The notes under the pieces are model-generated. The model ran no database searches. It was not told the origin of the DNA and saw only the letters and a list, made by a program, of their open reading frames with translations. Of a stretch of DNA of 64,000 bases, positions 15,652-24,520 are shown one piece after another (the first letter of the stretch is position 1; the number at the start of each line of letters is the position of its first letter). The stretch lies in contig JACRDF010000047.1 in the NCBI GenBank assembly GCA_016212925.1, forward strand, positions 1 to 64,000. The letters are read 5' to 3'. Source of the stretch: Desulfomonile tiedjei. Lineage in GTDB: Bacteria > Desulfobacterota > Desulfomonilia > Desulfomonilales > Desulfomonilaceae. The translations under genes were made by a program, and so were the position numbers.

Positions 15652-17964
15652 TTAGCGTTTAAGCATCTCAGCAATGTCCGTTAGGCCCTTCTCGGACGCT
15701 ATCATGAGGGCCGTTTTCCCTTCCCAGTCTTCCGCAGCGGAGTCCGCTCCCGCTGCCAGCAATTGCTTAACTATCCCTTTGTGGCCGTTCCTGGCGGCCA
15801 GCATCAGTGCATTGGCCTGCTGACTGTTTTTCGCGTTAGTGTCCGCGGCCTTTTCCAGAAGTAGCTTTACCACGTCCTTGTGGCCGTTTCGGGACGCGCA
15901 GATCAAGCTGGTATTCCCCTGTTTGTCCTTTGCATTCACATTGGCCTTGGTAGCCAACAAGGCCTTTACCACCTCGGTGTACCCGTTTCCCGCTGCCGCG
16001 ATTAAAGCTTCGCCCCGATTATCATTGATCTGCCTTGTGTCTGTTTGGGATGACAAAAGCCTCACCGCCTCGGCATGACCGTTCCTCGCCGCCAGCACCA
16101 GGGCGGTAGCTCCGTTCTTGTCCCCAGCCTCCACATATGCTCCAGCCTCCAGCAGAAGGCGCAAAATCTCGGTGTTTCCCGATGCCGCAGCGAGCATGAG
16201 GGCCGTGGTTCCGTTGGGGCCTACAAAATTGGCACCGGACCCGCGGGAGAGGAGAAGCCGAACCACCTTGTCGTGTCCAAGCCCGCACGCAAAAATAAGT
16301 GCGGACTCCCCTGACTGTGTTTCAAAATTTGTCTGCCCGCCCAGAGCCAAGAGTTCCTTTAATCGCTCAATATCTCCCCGAAGCGCGGAAACCACCACAT
16401 CGTGTTCCAGGTACCCGCCTCGTTTCATCTTGATCTTCGCGTTTTTTGCAAGGAGGAGACTGACGATATCCGTGTACCCGTTCAAAGCGGCATAGCTAAG
16501 AGCTGTTCCGCTATGGAGGTCAGTAGCGTTGACCTCCGCTCCCCACTTCAGCAGGGCCTTCACCACTTTGGTCCGGCCTTTGGATGCGGCCAGAATCAAA
16601 GCCGTTTCTCCGGCATTGCCGCGCGCTTTGACATCCGCGCCCTCGTCCAAAAGGAGCTTGACAGCGTCCAAATGGCCCCCCAGTGAGGCAAGGGCCAGCG
16701 GCGTCAAACCATCGGCATTTCTGGTGTCTACTGCTGCGCCTGCGTCCACCAGCAGCCTCAGCACCTTGACATACCCACCTTGTGCAGCGGCCGATACCGA
16801 ATCGGCCCGGGAATTGTTGGTAGCCCCTACATCCGCACCTTTCCCGAGAAGAATTCGCACGGTTTGATCGTGTCCGAACCTGGAAGCTACAATCAGTGGG
16901 GTGTCGTTTTCTTCGTCCCGCGAGTCGACATCGGCCCCGGTATTCAGGGTTTGTTCAACCTTCGAGGCGTTTCCTGCCTTGGCCATGTCCAGAAGACCTT
17001 TTCTTAATTCGGATATGGGCACGGCCGATCCCACGAAGGAAAGCGGGAACGCGCCGGAAACCTTTCCTTCCCATTGAGGGTGCTGATGCCCCTTGGTCGC
17101 TTCCCTGGTGTGGGCGTCCAAGTACTCGTATGCTTCGCTAAGAGTCACTACTCCGTCCCGGTCCTTGTCCGCGTTACCTTTCAAGCCTTCGATCAGGTAA
17201 TGCGTAAATACGCTGTTCTTGAGGTTTGGCACCTCCCACGACAACTGTTCGTCCTTGGTCGAATGAATGACCACCTTTCCCGTGGACTTTTTGACTTCTT
17301 GAACGAATAGTTCCACCGGTGCCAGCCCTTTCGGCTTCATTTCAGAAAACCCTCCCGAGTGGCACGCGTCTGCTATTATGAGGACCCTCTCAGCGCTTAT
17401 CCGTTTGAGAAAATCCAGCCCGCTCATCTTGACGGCTGTAGTTCCAAGAAAATCCGGCTCCGAATCATGCGACAGGAACAGGAAATCCGTGGAACTCATT
17501 GGGTCGCGGGCCCCATGGCCGCTGAAATAAAGAATGACAGTGTCGTCCTTTCCGGCCTTGGGCAACGTATAATACAGATACTTCTCAATTTCCGACTTTG
17601 TGGCCTTCTCGTTGATCAAGTAGGTAACCTTGGTTTCCTTGAAAACCTTATTCTGGGTCTCAAGAAATTCGCCGAAGGCCTTGGTGTCTTTGTCTGCAAG
17701 AAGAAGCTTGGGAATCTTCGGGTCTTTGTATTTGGATACACCTACCATAAGGGCGTACAGATTTCCCCCACCCAAGGCCAAGTTGGCTTCTTTGAATTTG
17801 ACAGGGGCTTTGGGCTCTGCTTTGGCCGTTTCCGCGGCGACCACCTGGAGCAGCAGCAAATGCGACAGAGCCACCGCGACAGCAAGTTTCCAGGCCACCC
17901 GTACCAGTCGTATCTTGTAAAACCCTTTTAGACCTTGATTCCGTAGGACGCGCTGGTTCAGCAT
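15652..17964 (-). CDS. Exported caspase-like (C14) protease with ankyrin repeats
   Basis: This protein of about 770 residues starts with a hydrophobic signal or anchor (about 25-45, LAVAVALSHLLLLQVVAA). A caspase/metacaspase p20-like domain follows with the catalytic pair H150 (YFSGHGARD) and C201 (ADACHSGGF), then an EF-hand-like calcium loop (DKDRDGVVTLSE, about 266-277). From about residue 325 to the end there are roughly 13 ankyrin repeats of the form G-x-TALxxAAxxGHxxxVxLLL. The ATG at 17964 is preceded by GGGAGGGAG; an upstream ATG at 18111 would bury the signal sequence. An anti-sigma factor and ECF sigma gene lie upstream on the same strand, and an ECF-type promoter candidate is at 18227-18251. 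The repeats may bind the target or an inhibitor; the substrate is unknown. Confidence 0.85.
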   Translation of the reverse strand: MLNQRVLRNQGLKGFYKIRLVRVAWKLAVAVALSHLLLLQVVAAETAKAEPKAPVKFKEANLALGGGNLYALMVGVSKYKDPKIPKLLLADKDTKAFGEFLETQNKVFKETKVTYLINEKATKSEIEKYLYYTLPKAGKDDTVILYFSGHGARDPMSSTDFLFLSHDSEPDFLGTTAVKMSGLDFLKRISAERVLIIADACHSGGFSEMKPKGLAPVELFVQEVKKSTGKVVIHSTKDEQLSWEVPNLKNSVFTHYLIEGLKGNADKDRDGVVTLSEAYEYLDAHTREATKGHQHPQWEGKVSGAFPLSFVGSAVPISELRKGLLDMAKAGNASKVEQTLNTGADVDSRDEENDTPLIVASRFGHDQTVRILLGKGADVGATNNSRADSVSAAAQGGYVKVLRLLVDAGAAVDTRNADGLTPLALASLGGHLDAVKLLLDEGADVKARGNAGETALILAASKGRTKVVKALLKWGAEVNATDLHSGTALSYAALNGYTDIVSLLLAKNAKIKMKRGGYLEHDVVVSALRGDIERLKELLALGGQTNFETQSGESALIFACGLGHDKVVRLLLSRGSGANFVGPNGTTALMLAAASGNTEILRLLLEAGAYVEAGDKNGATALVLAARNGHAEAVRLLSSQTDTRQINDNRGEALIAAAGNGYTEVVKALLATKANVNAKDKQGNTSLICASRNGHKDVVKLLLEKAADTNAKNSQQANALMLAARNGHKGIVKQLLAAGADSAAEDWEGKTALMIASEKGLTDIAEMLKR

Positions 17965-18310
17965 GGGCGTCTCCCTCCCTGCGGACGGCTTATAGAATTG
18001 TATCGGGATAATTGAAACGCGAAGGGTGTGTTGACAACAGGCAAGCGAAGCATCAGGCAATCCTTCACATCGCACCGCAAGATAGTGTGCCACGTGGGGA
18101 CATTGCGCCAAGATTCAATGCGCTGCGCAGCTATCATAAGGAGAGTATTGCCTTTCGGCGGCTCTAATTTTCCGGATAAGTCAAATCGCAGACCAGAGCA
18201 TCACAGGTCCACGCTTTGGTCCTTTCGACACCGGCAATACGTAGGAGTTCCTTGTTTTACGCAAATTTCCCCACCGTGAAGAAGCGTCCAAACACGGTTT
18301 AGATTCCGGG
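17965..18310. other. Intergenic region between protease and anti-sigma genes
   Basis: This 346-bp stretch holds the ECF promoter candidate and otherwise no supported coding region. It includes CGGCGGCTC and other G/C-rich short repeats without a convincing terminator. Confidence 0.4.
18227..18251 (-). promoter_or_regulatory. ECF-type promoter candidate upstream of the caspase-ankyrin gene
   Basis: On the minus strand GGAAC (18251-18247) and GTC (18229-18227) are 17 bp apart, the classical layout of group ECF promoters (GGAAC-N16/17-GTC). It lies about 260 bp upstream of the protease start, between that gene and the anti-sigma gene. The leader would be long, and no ribosome site implies a gene within it. 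Confidence 0.5.
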
Positions 18311-19312
18311 CTATTTTGCTTCAGGGCCTAGCAAAAGCTCCCAGACAGCGTCGCGAACCGTTGGAGCAAGCTGAGCCTCGCTCACACCCCTTACTATTTT
18401 GTCCTTCAACATTGTTCCCTCCGGCGCGCGAGCGAGATTGCAGGTGACATCAAACCCTCGAGCAGCAGGCTCCACGGTAACAAGAACTGCTGTTGTCACA
18501 TCAAATTCGTCGTTAAGATTTTCCAGCAGTTTTTCTCTGTTGAAGGGATCGACTTTTCCACGTTTGATGGCCTTCGTCAGAGTTGCCGGCGGTATTACGT
18601 CGAATCGTTCGTTGACCTCGATGGAGGGTTCGAGGGCCTGGTAAAGAGTATCGACCTTGTCCCTCGACAACGGCTCTTTGAAGTTCCTGAAGAACATCAA
18701 GACCGCGGAGCGCTGTCCGGTGGATTCAACGCCTGTCTTAGGCCTTGGAACGTTTTCCCAAGCCACAGAGCTGAGCCCGACCATATATTCCATTTGCTCG
18801 CGAGGATAGATGAGCACCACGATGAGGATCGCTGCCACTGCCGCGGCAACTCCGAACGCCGGCCTTCTAAAGTGCTCTGTAATCCACTCCCAAAGCTTGA
18901 AAGGTTTTTTCTCCGGTGCCTCAGCTTTTTCGGAAACGGGGGATCGCTCAAGGCGTTCTTTTACCTTGGCCAGAAGTTGTGGTGGCATGGCCTCCGCGGT
19001 CGCAGTATATGACTGAAATTCCTCGAAACAACGAGGACATTGCTTGAGATGAACCGACAGAGATGCCTGAGCCGCGGCGCCACTCCGGACAGCTTCGTAT
19101 ATGTCCCATGCTTCCGGGCAGAATGCCTGCTTGTTGTCTCTCAAAGATGCAATTATGGCTCGCAGGCCCTCGACCTCTTTAGAGCACCTGGAGCAATGAT
19201 CCACGTGCTCCTGGACGATCCGCCTTTGTTCAGGGGCCAGTAGGTCCTCTACGTACGGGAGCAGAAGCTCATCGCAGTGTTCGGAGGAAGTTTTTGTGTT
19301 TGAGTTGCTCAC
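18311..19312 (-). CDS. Membrane-anchored zinc-finger anti-sigma factor
   Basis: This 333-residue protein carries a ZAS-type anti-sigma motif H36-x3-C40-x2-C43 (HVDHCSRC) and a second, similar HLKQCPRC motif about residue 88. One transmembrane helix follows (AFGVAAAVAAILIVVLIYP, about 153-172). The remaining 160 residues should lie in the periplasm and form an alpha/beta domain that I do not recognise; its LMFFRNF, QALEPSIEV and TAVLVTVEP strands recall TolB-N-like folds. It follows the ECF sigma gene by 17 bp and would hold that sigma factor at the membrane until a periplasmic signal is sensed. Gene order sigma, anti-sigma, protease suggests the protease is part of the response. Confidence 0.85.
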   Translation of the reverse strand: MSNSNTKTSSEHCDELLLPYVEDLLAPEQRRIVQEHVDHCSRCSKEVEGLRAIIASLRDNKQAFCPEAWDIYEAVRSGAAAQASLSVHLKQCPRCFEEFQSYTATAEAMPPQLLAKVKERLERSPVSEKAEAPEKKPFKLWEWITEHFRRPAFGVAAAVAAILIVVLIYPREQMEYMVGLSSVAWENVPRPKTGVESTGQRSAVLMFFRNFKEPLSRDKVDTLYQALEPSIEVNERFDVIPPATLTKAIKRGKVDPFNREKLLENLNDEFDVTTAVLVTVEPAARGFDVTCNLARAPEGTMLKDKIVRGVSEAQLAPTVRDAVWELLLGPEAK

Positions 19313-19329
19313 CGTCCGATTCCTTTGAG

Positions 19330-19917
19330 TTAAAGACCGCCGTAGATGCCTCTTAATTTATCCAAGCAGCGTCTTATTCTCACCGTTACAGTATTTTCCG
19401 TCGCGTCGAGCATGCTCGCGATCTCGCTGAAGGGAAGCTCATTGTAGTACCTGAGGGTTATCAGTTCTCGGCATTTCTCATCCAGCTCCCGCAGGGCCGT
19501 TCTGAGATGCGATGCAAGTTCGGCCTTTTCCATCTCCTCGTCTTGCCCGGCCAGATCCGAGGGGACCATTGTGGTCCCTTCCCCGTCGTTGTCGTGGTGC
19601 TCGACGCTCTGGGTGTCGGCGCTTCTTTTTGCAGCTTTTCTCTTCCTATATTCGTCTATCAGCACCCTTTCAGTCACCAGGCAAACGAAAGTCCGTAAAG
19701 GCTGCTCCGAATCGTAATTACGCAAAGCGGTCGTAAGCTCGAGAAAAGCCGACTGAGTAATGTCTTGAACGTCTGAGCTAGAAAGGTTCAGACGTCGCCT
19801 TACTACGCTCCTCATCAGTCCTATGAATCGGGAGTAAAACTCGTTCCATGCTTCTTCGGAGCCGCGCAAGCACTCCTGCACCAGCAGGTAGTCCTTGTTT
19901 TCGCTTCTCTTGTCCAT
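19330..19917 (-). CDS. ECF RNA polymerase sigma factor
   Basis: This 195-residue sigma-70-family factor has region 2 in the first 90 residues (FIGLMRSVVRRRLN, DVQDITQSAFLELTTALRNYD) and region 4 in the last 60 (ALRELDEKCRELITLRYYNELPFSEIASML followed by TENTVTVRIRRCLDKLR). A 35-residue acidic linker separates the two (QSVEHHDNDGEG). There is no region 1.1 or 3, as usual for ECF factors. It is first in a minus-strand cluster with its zinc-finger anti-sigma factor. The promoter candidate at 18227-18251 would be its most obvious local target. Confidence 0.93.
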   Translation of the reverse strand: MDKRSENKDYLLVQECLRGSEEAWNEFYSRFIGLMRSVVRRRLNLSSSDVQDITQSAFLELTTALRNYDSEQPLRTFVCLVTERVLIDEYRKRKAAKRSADTQSVEHHDNDGEGTTMVPSDLAGQDEEMEKAELASHLRTALRELDEKCRELITLRYYNELPFSEIASMLDATENTVTVRIRRCLDKLRGIYGGL

Positions 19918-20083
19918 GCCAGAGGGTCTCCCGGTGAATGCCGACGTTCGATGCGGATTTCATATTAGCATCCGATCCACCGGAAAAACAGTGTGCCTCG
20001 ACCCAAATCGGTTTGCCGCCAACGGCCTTGGAGAATCTGCAAAGCAAGCCCCTTTGTGTCGGAAAGCCTGCCCCGCGCTTCTG

Positions 20084-20126
20084 AAGAAAAAACGCCAGGG
20101 GCGTGCGAAGTCCGGCCCCTGGCGTT
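20084..20126 (-). terminator. Rho-independent terminator of the Cys-rich protein gene
   Basis: The stem AACGCCAGGGGC (20091-20102) / GCCCCTGGCGTT (20115-20126) has a 12-base loop. On the minus strand it runs into a T tract (the A-rich plus-strand bases 20084-20092). It starts 22 bp past the stop codon of the gene at 20149-20364. Confidence 0.8.
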
Positions 20127-20148
20127 TGGGGAAGCGGTCGGTCAGGGG

Positions 20149-20364
20149 TTACTTGCAGTCCTTGCAGTCTTTGACGACCTTTCCTCCGCCCTTGGTACAG
20201 TCCGCCTCGGCCTTCACCTGAGAGCATTTACCGTCTTTGCAGCAATTGATGACCATGGGCTTTTCGCCACCGGGCTTTGCCGCAGGGGGTTGATCAGCGG
20301 CCATTGCCAGGGGAGCCGCCAAAGCGAAAGCTACCAGCGTGAGTACCACCAACAAAGTTTTCAT
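20149..20364 (-). CDS. Small secreted Cys-rich protein (paralogue of the 11729-11935 gene)
   Basis: This 71-residue protein has a signal peptide (MKTLLVVLTLVAFALAAPLAMA). The mature part holds six cysteines arranged CCKDGKC, then ADC, then GGKVVKDCKDCK at the C-terminus. The same order and near-identical ending occur in the 11729-11935 gene beside the metal-efflux pump. GGAGG lies upstream of the ATG in CTTAGGAGGCTTCAG. It has its own terminator and appears monocistronic. A periplasmic metal- or redox-binding role is inferred from cysteine spacing and from the paralogue's neighbourhood; no described family is recognised. Confidence 0.78.
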   Translation of the reverse strand: MKTLLVVLTLVAFALAAPLAMAADQPPAAKPGGEKPMVINCCKDGKCSQVKAEADCTKGGGKVVKDCKDCK

Positions 20365-20786
20365 CTGAAGCCTCCTAAGTATTGCCGTGAAGCTGAACAG
20401 CCTGTCTCGGCTGTTTGGCGGCCTTTTTCAGCCGGCCTATCCAACAATTCGCAGCGGGTGAAAAAACCTGACATCAAAAATGACAAAAAAATGAAAAAGC
20501 ACCTGGAGGTCTTGTCCTGGCAAGGGCATTCGTTCGCAACTCATGACTGAACGGGGCAGGCGTATGCAGCCATTCGTTTGCGGGGAGGTGGTATATCGCG
20601 TGCCCGAATCCTTTACCGGTTCCGCGCACCCGGACATATGAGGAAGTCACCCAGAGAAGGGATGGACAGGAATCCCACGGTCTATCAAGGGGCCGCCCCA
20701 TCGCCGGAACCCTTCGATTACGATGGGTAGGGCGCGCCCCACGCGCAACAGAGGTTTCCACTGATCGAGAGCAGTGCTACGCTCCG
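20365..20786. other. Intergenic stretch without a supported gene
   Basis: This 422-bp region is upstream of the Cys-rich protein gene and downstream of the archaemetzincin gene, both on the minus strand. The ORFs that cross it lack ribosome sites and recognisable domains. It probably contains the Cys-rich gene's promoter, but I cannot place one with confidence. Confidence 0.4.
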
Positions 20787-21401
20787 TCACACGGATCCAT
20801 CGGCCACCTCGGGATCCTTCAACGCTTCTCTCAACGAATCGAACAGAAAGATCTCGCAATAGTCGCAGAGGTAGTTGAGTTTCTCATCCAGTTCCAGGAG
20901 GGTGTTGGACGCGCGCATGACGCACCGGTCCGTGTGGCAATGGCGAAGGTTAAACGTGTGGCCTATCTCATGAATAGCCACCTTTACTACTCGATCGAGG
21001 AACTGTTCACGGGAGACCGGTTCCCCAAGTAGACCCGCCTTCAGTCGAGCCGAAGACATAACAGCCGACCGGCCGCCCATGTAGGCCTCGCCAAATACAT
21101 ATGTCAGAATAGGATTGCAGATATCGTTTGCGGTTATTCCCAGTATCTTTAGGCTGTTATGAGACAACTCCCGGTCCAGGTACTTTATGAGAGCCATTGC
21201 ATTGTACTGGTTGCGCGATTCCATAAAAGCGTCTTCAGGAACCGCGATGGGATCACGTAGATCTACCGGAAGGCGCAGGATACCCTGGAGACCGTCCGCC
21301 ACTACGCGTAGAATATCCTCTCGAACCCTGCCCAGAGGCAAAACTGCAATGATTGCCTTTCCGGGAGTGCGCGGCTCTGGTTTTTTCTCGTGTTCAATCA
21401 T
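20787..21401 (-). CDS. amzA: Archaemetzincin-type zinc metalloprotease
   Basis: This 204-residue protein carries the complete archaemetzincin signature HEIGHTFNLRHCHTDRC. The zinc ligands are H144, H148 and H154, with E145 as general base, followed by C155, C160, C179 and C182 of the second, structural zinc site (CX4CXM...CXXC). It is likely a cytoplasmic peptidase, as no signal peptide is present. The substrate of bacterial archaemetzincins is not established. It lies 22 bp downstream of the NtrC-type regulator gene on the same strand and may share its transcript. Its length is typical for the family. Confidence 0.92.
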   Translation of the reverse strand: MIEHEKKPEPRTPGKAIIAVLPLGRVREDILRVVADGLQGILRLPVDLRDPIAVPEDAFMESRNQYNAMALIKYLDRELSHNSLKILGITANDICNPILTYVFGEAYMGGRSAVMSSARLKAGLLGEPVSREQFLDRVVKVAIHEIGHTFNLRHCHTDRCVMRASNTLLELDEKLNYLCDYCEIFLFDSLREALKDPEVADGSV

Positions 21402-21423
21402 TCAGCGGGTGGGATACCTTTTG

Positions 21424-22776
21424 TCAGCGGTTGAGGCCGTATTTGCGGATCTTCTTGTGAAGCGTGGTTCGGTCCACTTCGAGAACTTTGGCTGTCCTGC
21501 TGATATTCCACTCTTCTTCCTCCAACACTCGTCGAATATGTTCGATTTCGACCTGCTCCAGTGAACGAGGCGAAAACCCCGCGCCCGCGCAGATGTCTTG
21601 ACCGGTGAGATACGCGAAAGCTTCCGGTGTTACTATTCTCCTTTTGGAGGTGACCACCGCGCGCTCGACAACGTTTTCAAGTTCTCTGACATTCCCGGGC
21701 CAGTCATATTCCACTAATATTTTCATCGCCTCATCATTTATCGAATCCACGTCCCGGTTGGTCTCCCTCGCGAAACGCTGAAGGCACCTTGTGACCAACA
21801 GGGGGACGTCTTCTCTCCGGTCCCTCAATGGGGGGACTCTGAGGGTTATCACGTTGATGCGATAGAAGAAATCCTGCCTGAAGGTACCCTGAGCCACCTC
21901 GTGCGGGAGGTCGCGATGGGTGGCGCTGATAAGCCTAAAGTCGGCTCGGATCGGCTCCACTCCCCCCACCCGGTAGAAGAGTTTGTCTTGGAGTACGCGC
22001 AACAGGTCCACCTGCATCTTAGGAGTTATTTCGCCCACCTCGTCGAGAAACAGAGTCCCATTCTCAGCAACCTCGATTAATCCTTTCTTCGGGCGGACAG
22101 CCCCTGTGAAAGAGCCTTTTTCGTGGCCGAAGATCTCGCTTTCCATGAGTGATTCGGGGATCGCACCGCAGTTGATTGGGACAAAGGGCCCGCCCATCCT
22201 CTTGCTATGGGCGTGTATGGCCCTGGCAATAAGCTCCTTTCCCGTGCCGGTCTCTCCCAAGATCAGGATGGAAGACTCGCTGGGCGCGACCTCCTTGATA
22301 GTATCGAAGAGTTCAAGCATGGGTTTGGACTGACCTATTATTTCATCAGGGCCCCCCCAGCATCGGGTGACTTCATCCCGCAGATACTGTGTTTCCTCCA
22401 GTAGCCTTTTGTGCTCCATCAGCTTGGCCACCATAATGCCGAGCCCTTCAGGTTCGAACGGCTTCACAAGGAAATCGTTCGCGCCGAGCTTCATTGCCTG
22501 AACCGCGTGATCTACTGTCCCGTAGGCGGTTATTATGACCACCACAGTGGTGGGAAAGGACTTCTTTGCTCTTTCCAAAAGCCCGAACCCGCCCATTCCA
22601 GGCATCTTGATGTCTACGAAAAGGATGTCGTAGAAGTTCTCTTGCATGAAGTCCAAAGCCTGCTCGCCGGATTCGGCCCTATCCACGACGGCCCCTTCCT
22701 GTTCGAGCCACGCGGCCAGGGATTCCCGCACGATCAGCTCATCGTCGACCACCATAAATCTGTTTTTTCGGCTCAT
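21424..22776 (-). CDS. Sigma-54-dependent response regulator (NtrC family)
   Basis: This protein of about 450 residues has a receiver domain with phospho-acceptor D55 (ILFVDIKMPG). An AAA+ sigma-54 activator domain follows with Walker A GETGTGKE and the sigma-54-contact loop GSFTGA. A Fis-type helix-turn-helix lies at the end (EEEEWNISRTAKVLEVDRTTLHKKIRKYG). The ATG at 22776 is preferred: the receiver starts there and GGAGG lies upstream, whereas the longer ORF would overlap the kinase gene. It is paired with the histidine kinase just upstream and should activate sigma-54 promoters. No sigma-54 promoter was recognised in the window, so targets are unknown. Confidence 0.92.
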   Translation of the reverse strand: MSRKNRFMVVDDELIVRESLAAWLEQEGAVVDRAESGEQALDFMQENFYDILFVDIKMPGMGGFGLLERAKKSFPTTVVVIITAYGTVDHAVQAMKLGANDFLVKPFEPEGLGIMVAKLMEHKRLLEETQYLRDEVTRCWGGPDEIIGQSKPMLELFDTIKEVAPSESSILILGETGTGKELIARAIHAHSKRMGGPFVPINCGAIPESLMESEIFGHEKGSFTGAVRPKKGLIEVAENGTLFLDEVGEITPKMQVDLLRVLQDKLFYRVGGVEPIRADFRLISATHRDLPHEVAQGTFRQDFFYRINVITLRVPPLRDRREDVPLLVTRCLQRFARETNRDVDSINDEAMKILVEYDWPGNVRELENVVERAVVTSKRRIVTPEAFAYLTGQDICAGAGFSPRSLEQVEIEHIRRVLEEEEWNISRTAKVLEVDRTTLHKKIRKYGLNR

Positions 22777-22807
22777 GACCAGATCGACACCTCCACCACC
22801 GAACGGC

Positions 22808-24379
22808 TCAGCCTGCGGATTCCTCAAGGTCCTTCTTGGAAATCGGCAAGGTCAGGGTAAAGAAGGCCCCTTTTCCTTCCTCGCTTTCCACCTCCACATT
22901 TCCTCCATGCTGAGCAATTACTCCGTACACCACGCTCAGTCCGAGACCCACACCCTTGCCATGCTCTTTGGTTGTGACAAACGGTTCAAACATACTGCCA
23001 TGAAGTTGCTTGGGGATTCCATGACCCGTATCGCCAACACGAATTCTCAAGTGCTCCGAATCGGGATATAGGTCCACGGAGAGGCTTATCGTCCCCCCGT
23101 CGGGCATGGCCTCAACGGCATTCAATACAAGATTTAACAGAGCTTGCTTAAGCCTGTTCCTGTCGCCGAAAACAGCTGGTAGATTCTCGGCTATTCGTCT
23201 GTCGAGCTTTATATTCTGGAGTTCCATTCGATTGCCTATCAGCAGAAAGATCTCTTGGAGCATTGTGCCGAGGTTAAAGAAGGATTTCTCCAGGTCGTCC
23301 TGTCGGGCGAAGGAAAGCAGATTGCGGAGGATCTGGCCGCATCGCGCGGATTCCTCGGCTATCAGGTCCAGGTAGTTTTTGAACTTGTCCAACTCCTCCG
23401 CAGAAAGAGCGTCGCGGTCCAGGCCCGTACGCATTATTTTGGAAAAAATAAGTATCCCTTGAATAGGGTTGTTGATCTCATGAACAGCCGCGGCAGCCAA
23501 CTTGCCGAGCGCCACCATTTTGTCCTGATGGACCACGTGAGAGAAATCCCTTGTAATACTGTGTGCTTTCCGGTCGAGTACGGGCGTCATGCCTTTGGTG
23601 ACGTCTTTCCACACGATGAGAACGCTTTTTTTCCCTTCCGCATTCTCCTTCATCGGATAAGTGCTGACCGTGAAATAACGGTTGGTCCCGTCGGTCCTTG
23701 TCTCTTCTCTGACGCTGTGAGTCGAGCGCCCGGTTCGTAGCACTTCCAGGACCGAGCAGTTCATACCTTTCAGATGGCACGGCTCCATGTATCTGTGAAT
23801 AACCCAGTGGCATGGCCGGTTCAGACAAGCTTCTGCGGACATCTTGGTTCGGTCCAGTATTGCCCTGTTGATGTCCAGCACCTTAAAGTCTTCGTCCACG
23901 ACCATAATGCTCACCTCGGACCCTGCCATAAGCACTTCCTTGATCAATTCCACACTCTGGAGTCTGTCTTGGGTGGTGCCCAGTTGGCCCGCGACTGTCT
24001 TGAGCGTTTGCAGCACATCGACTGCAAAGGACCCGAGGATTCTGGTTTCAGACGGGATTATGTTCATGACATGCTTGCGCAATTCGTGGTCATGCGAAGT
24101 TACGATAAGAAGATCGGGCTTTTGCTCCTGAATCAGCGAAGTGTATTCATCGTAGATCGGGAGGTCGGAACTGATTTCTGGTAACTGGGAACGATCGTTT
24201 GTGCCCCGATAAACTATTCCCACCGGATCCAGGTTGAATCCCATAGTCTTCAGGGATTCGAGAATGTCGCGGCTCTTTTCAAGGGCTTCATTCCCCCCTA
24301 TAATCAGTACCTTGAGAGGCGTCTGAAGAGCGTCTTCCTCAAGGTCTCTCTCTTTTGCGGGGCCGCGCGGTCTTGTCAT
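22808..24379 (-). CDS. PAS-containing sensor histidine kinase
   Basis: This protein of about 523 residues begins with a Rossmann-like N-terminal domain (PLKVLIIGGNEALEKS) rather than transmembrane helices, so it looks soluble. A PAS domain follows (SIMVVDEDFKVLDINRAI) with a cysteine/histidine-rich patch (CHWVIHRYMEPCHLKGMNC) that could hold a metal or FeS cofactor. The HisKA helix has the acceptor histidine in AVHEINNPIQGI, and the ATPase domain shows NLVLNAVEAM and GHGIPKQ. The ATG at 24379 has AGGTG upstream; a start at 24463 is also open. It precedes its NtrC-type partner by 31 bp. The signal is unknown. Confidence 0.88.
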   Translation of the reverse strand: MTRPRGPAKERDLEEDALQTPLKVLIIGGNEALEKSRDILESLKTMGFNLDPVGIVYRGTNDRSQLPEISSDLPIYDEYTSLIQEQKPDLLIVTSHDHELRKHVMNIIPSETRILGSFAVDVLQTLKTVAGQLGTTQDRLQSVELIKEVLMAGSEVSIMVVDEDFKVLDINRAILDRTKMSAEACLNRPCHWVIHRYMEPCHLKGMNCSVLEVLRTGRSTHSVREETRTDGTNRYFTVSTYPMKENAEGKKSVLIVWKDVTKGMTPVLDRKAHSITRDFSHVVHQDKMVALGKLAAAAVHEINNPIQGILIFSKIMRTGLDRDALSAEELDKFKNYLDLIAEESARCGQILRNLLSFARQDDLEKSFFNLGTMLQEIFLLIGNRMELQNIKLDRRIAENLPAVFGDRNRLKQALLNLVLNAVEAMPDGGTISLSVDLYPDSEHLRIRVGDTGHGIPKQLHGSMFEPFVTTKEHGKGVGLGLSVVYGVIAQHGGNVEVESEEGKGAFFTLTLPISKKDLEESAG

Positions 24380-24520
24380 GTTCGTTCGCACCTGTTGACA
24401 TGATTCTAGCAAAACGTATGGTTGAAGCAAGTGGTGTGTTATAGATTCAGCGACCGCGTTCACTCTTTCCGCGGCGTCAGTCTCATTGGCATCTTGAGTG
24501 TTGGCTCAGGGTAAAGCAAG

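Noticed and set aside
15313-15684. 123-residue plus-strand ORF antisense to the thioesterase
   Set aside because: The opposite strand carries complete hotdog-fold motifs; this frame does not.
17359-17931. 190-residue plus-strand ORF antisense to the caspase domain
   Set aside because: The minus strand encodes an intact caspase signature with catalytic His and Cys.
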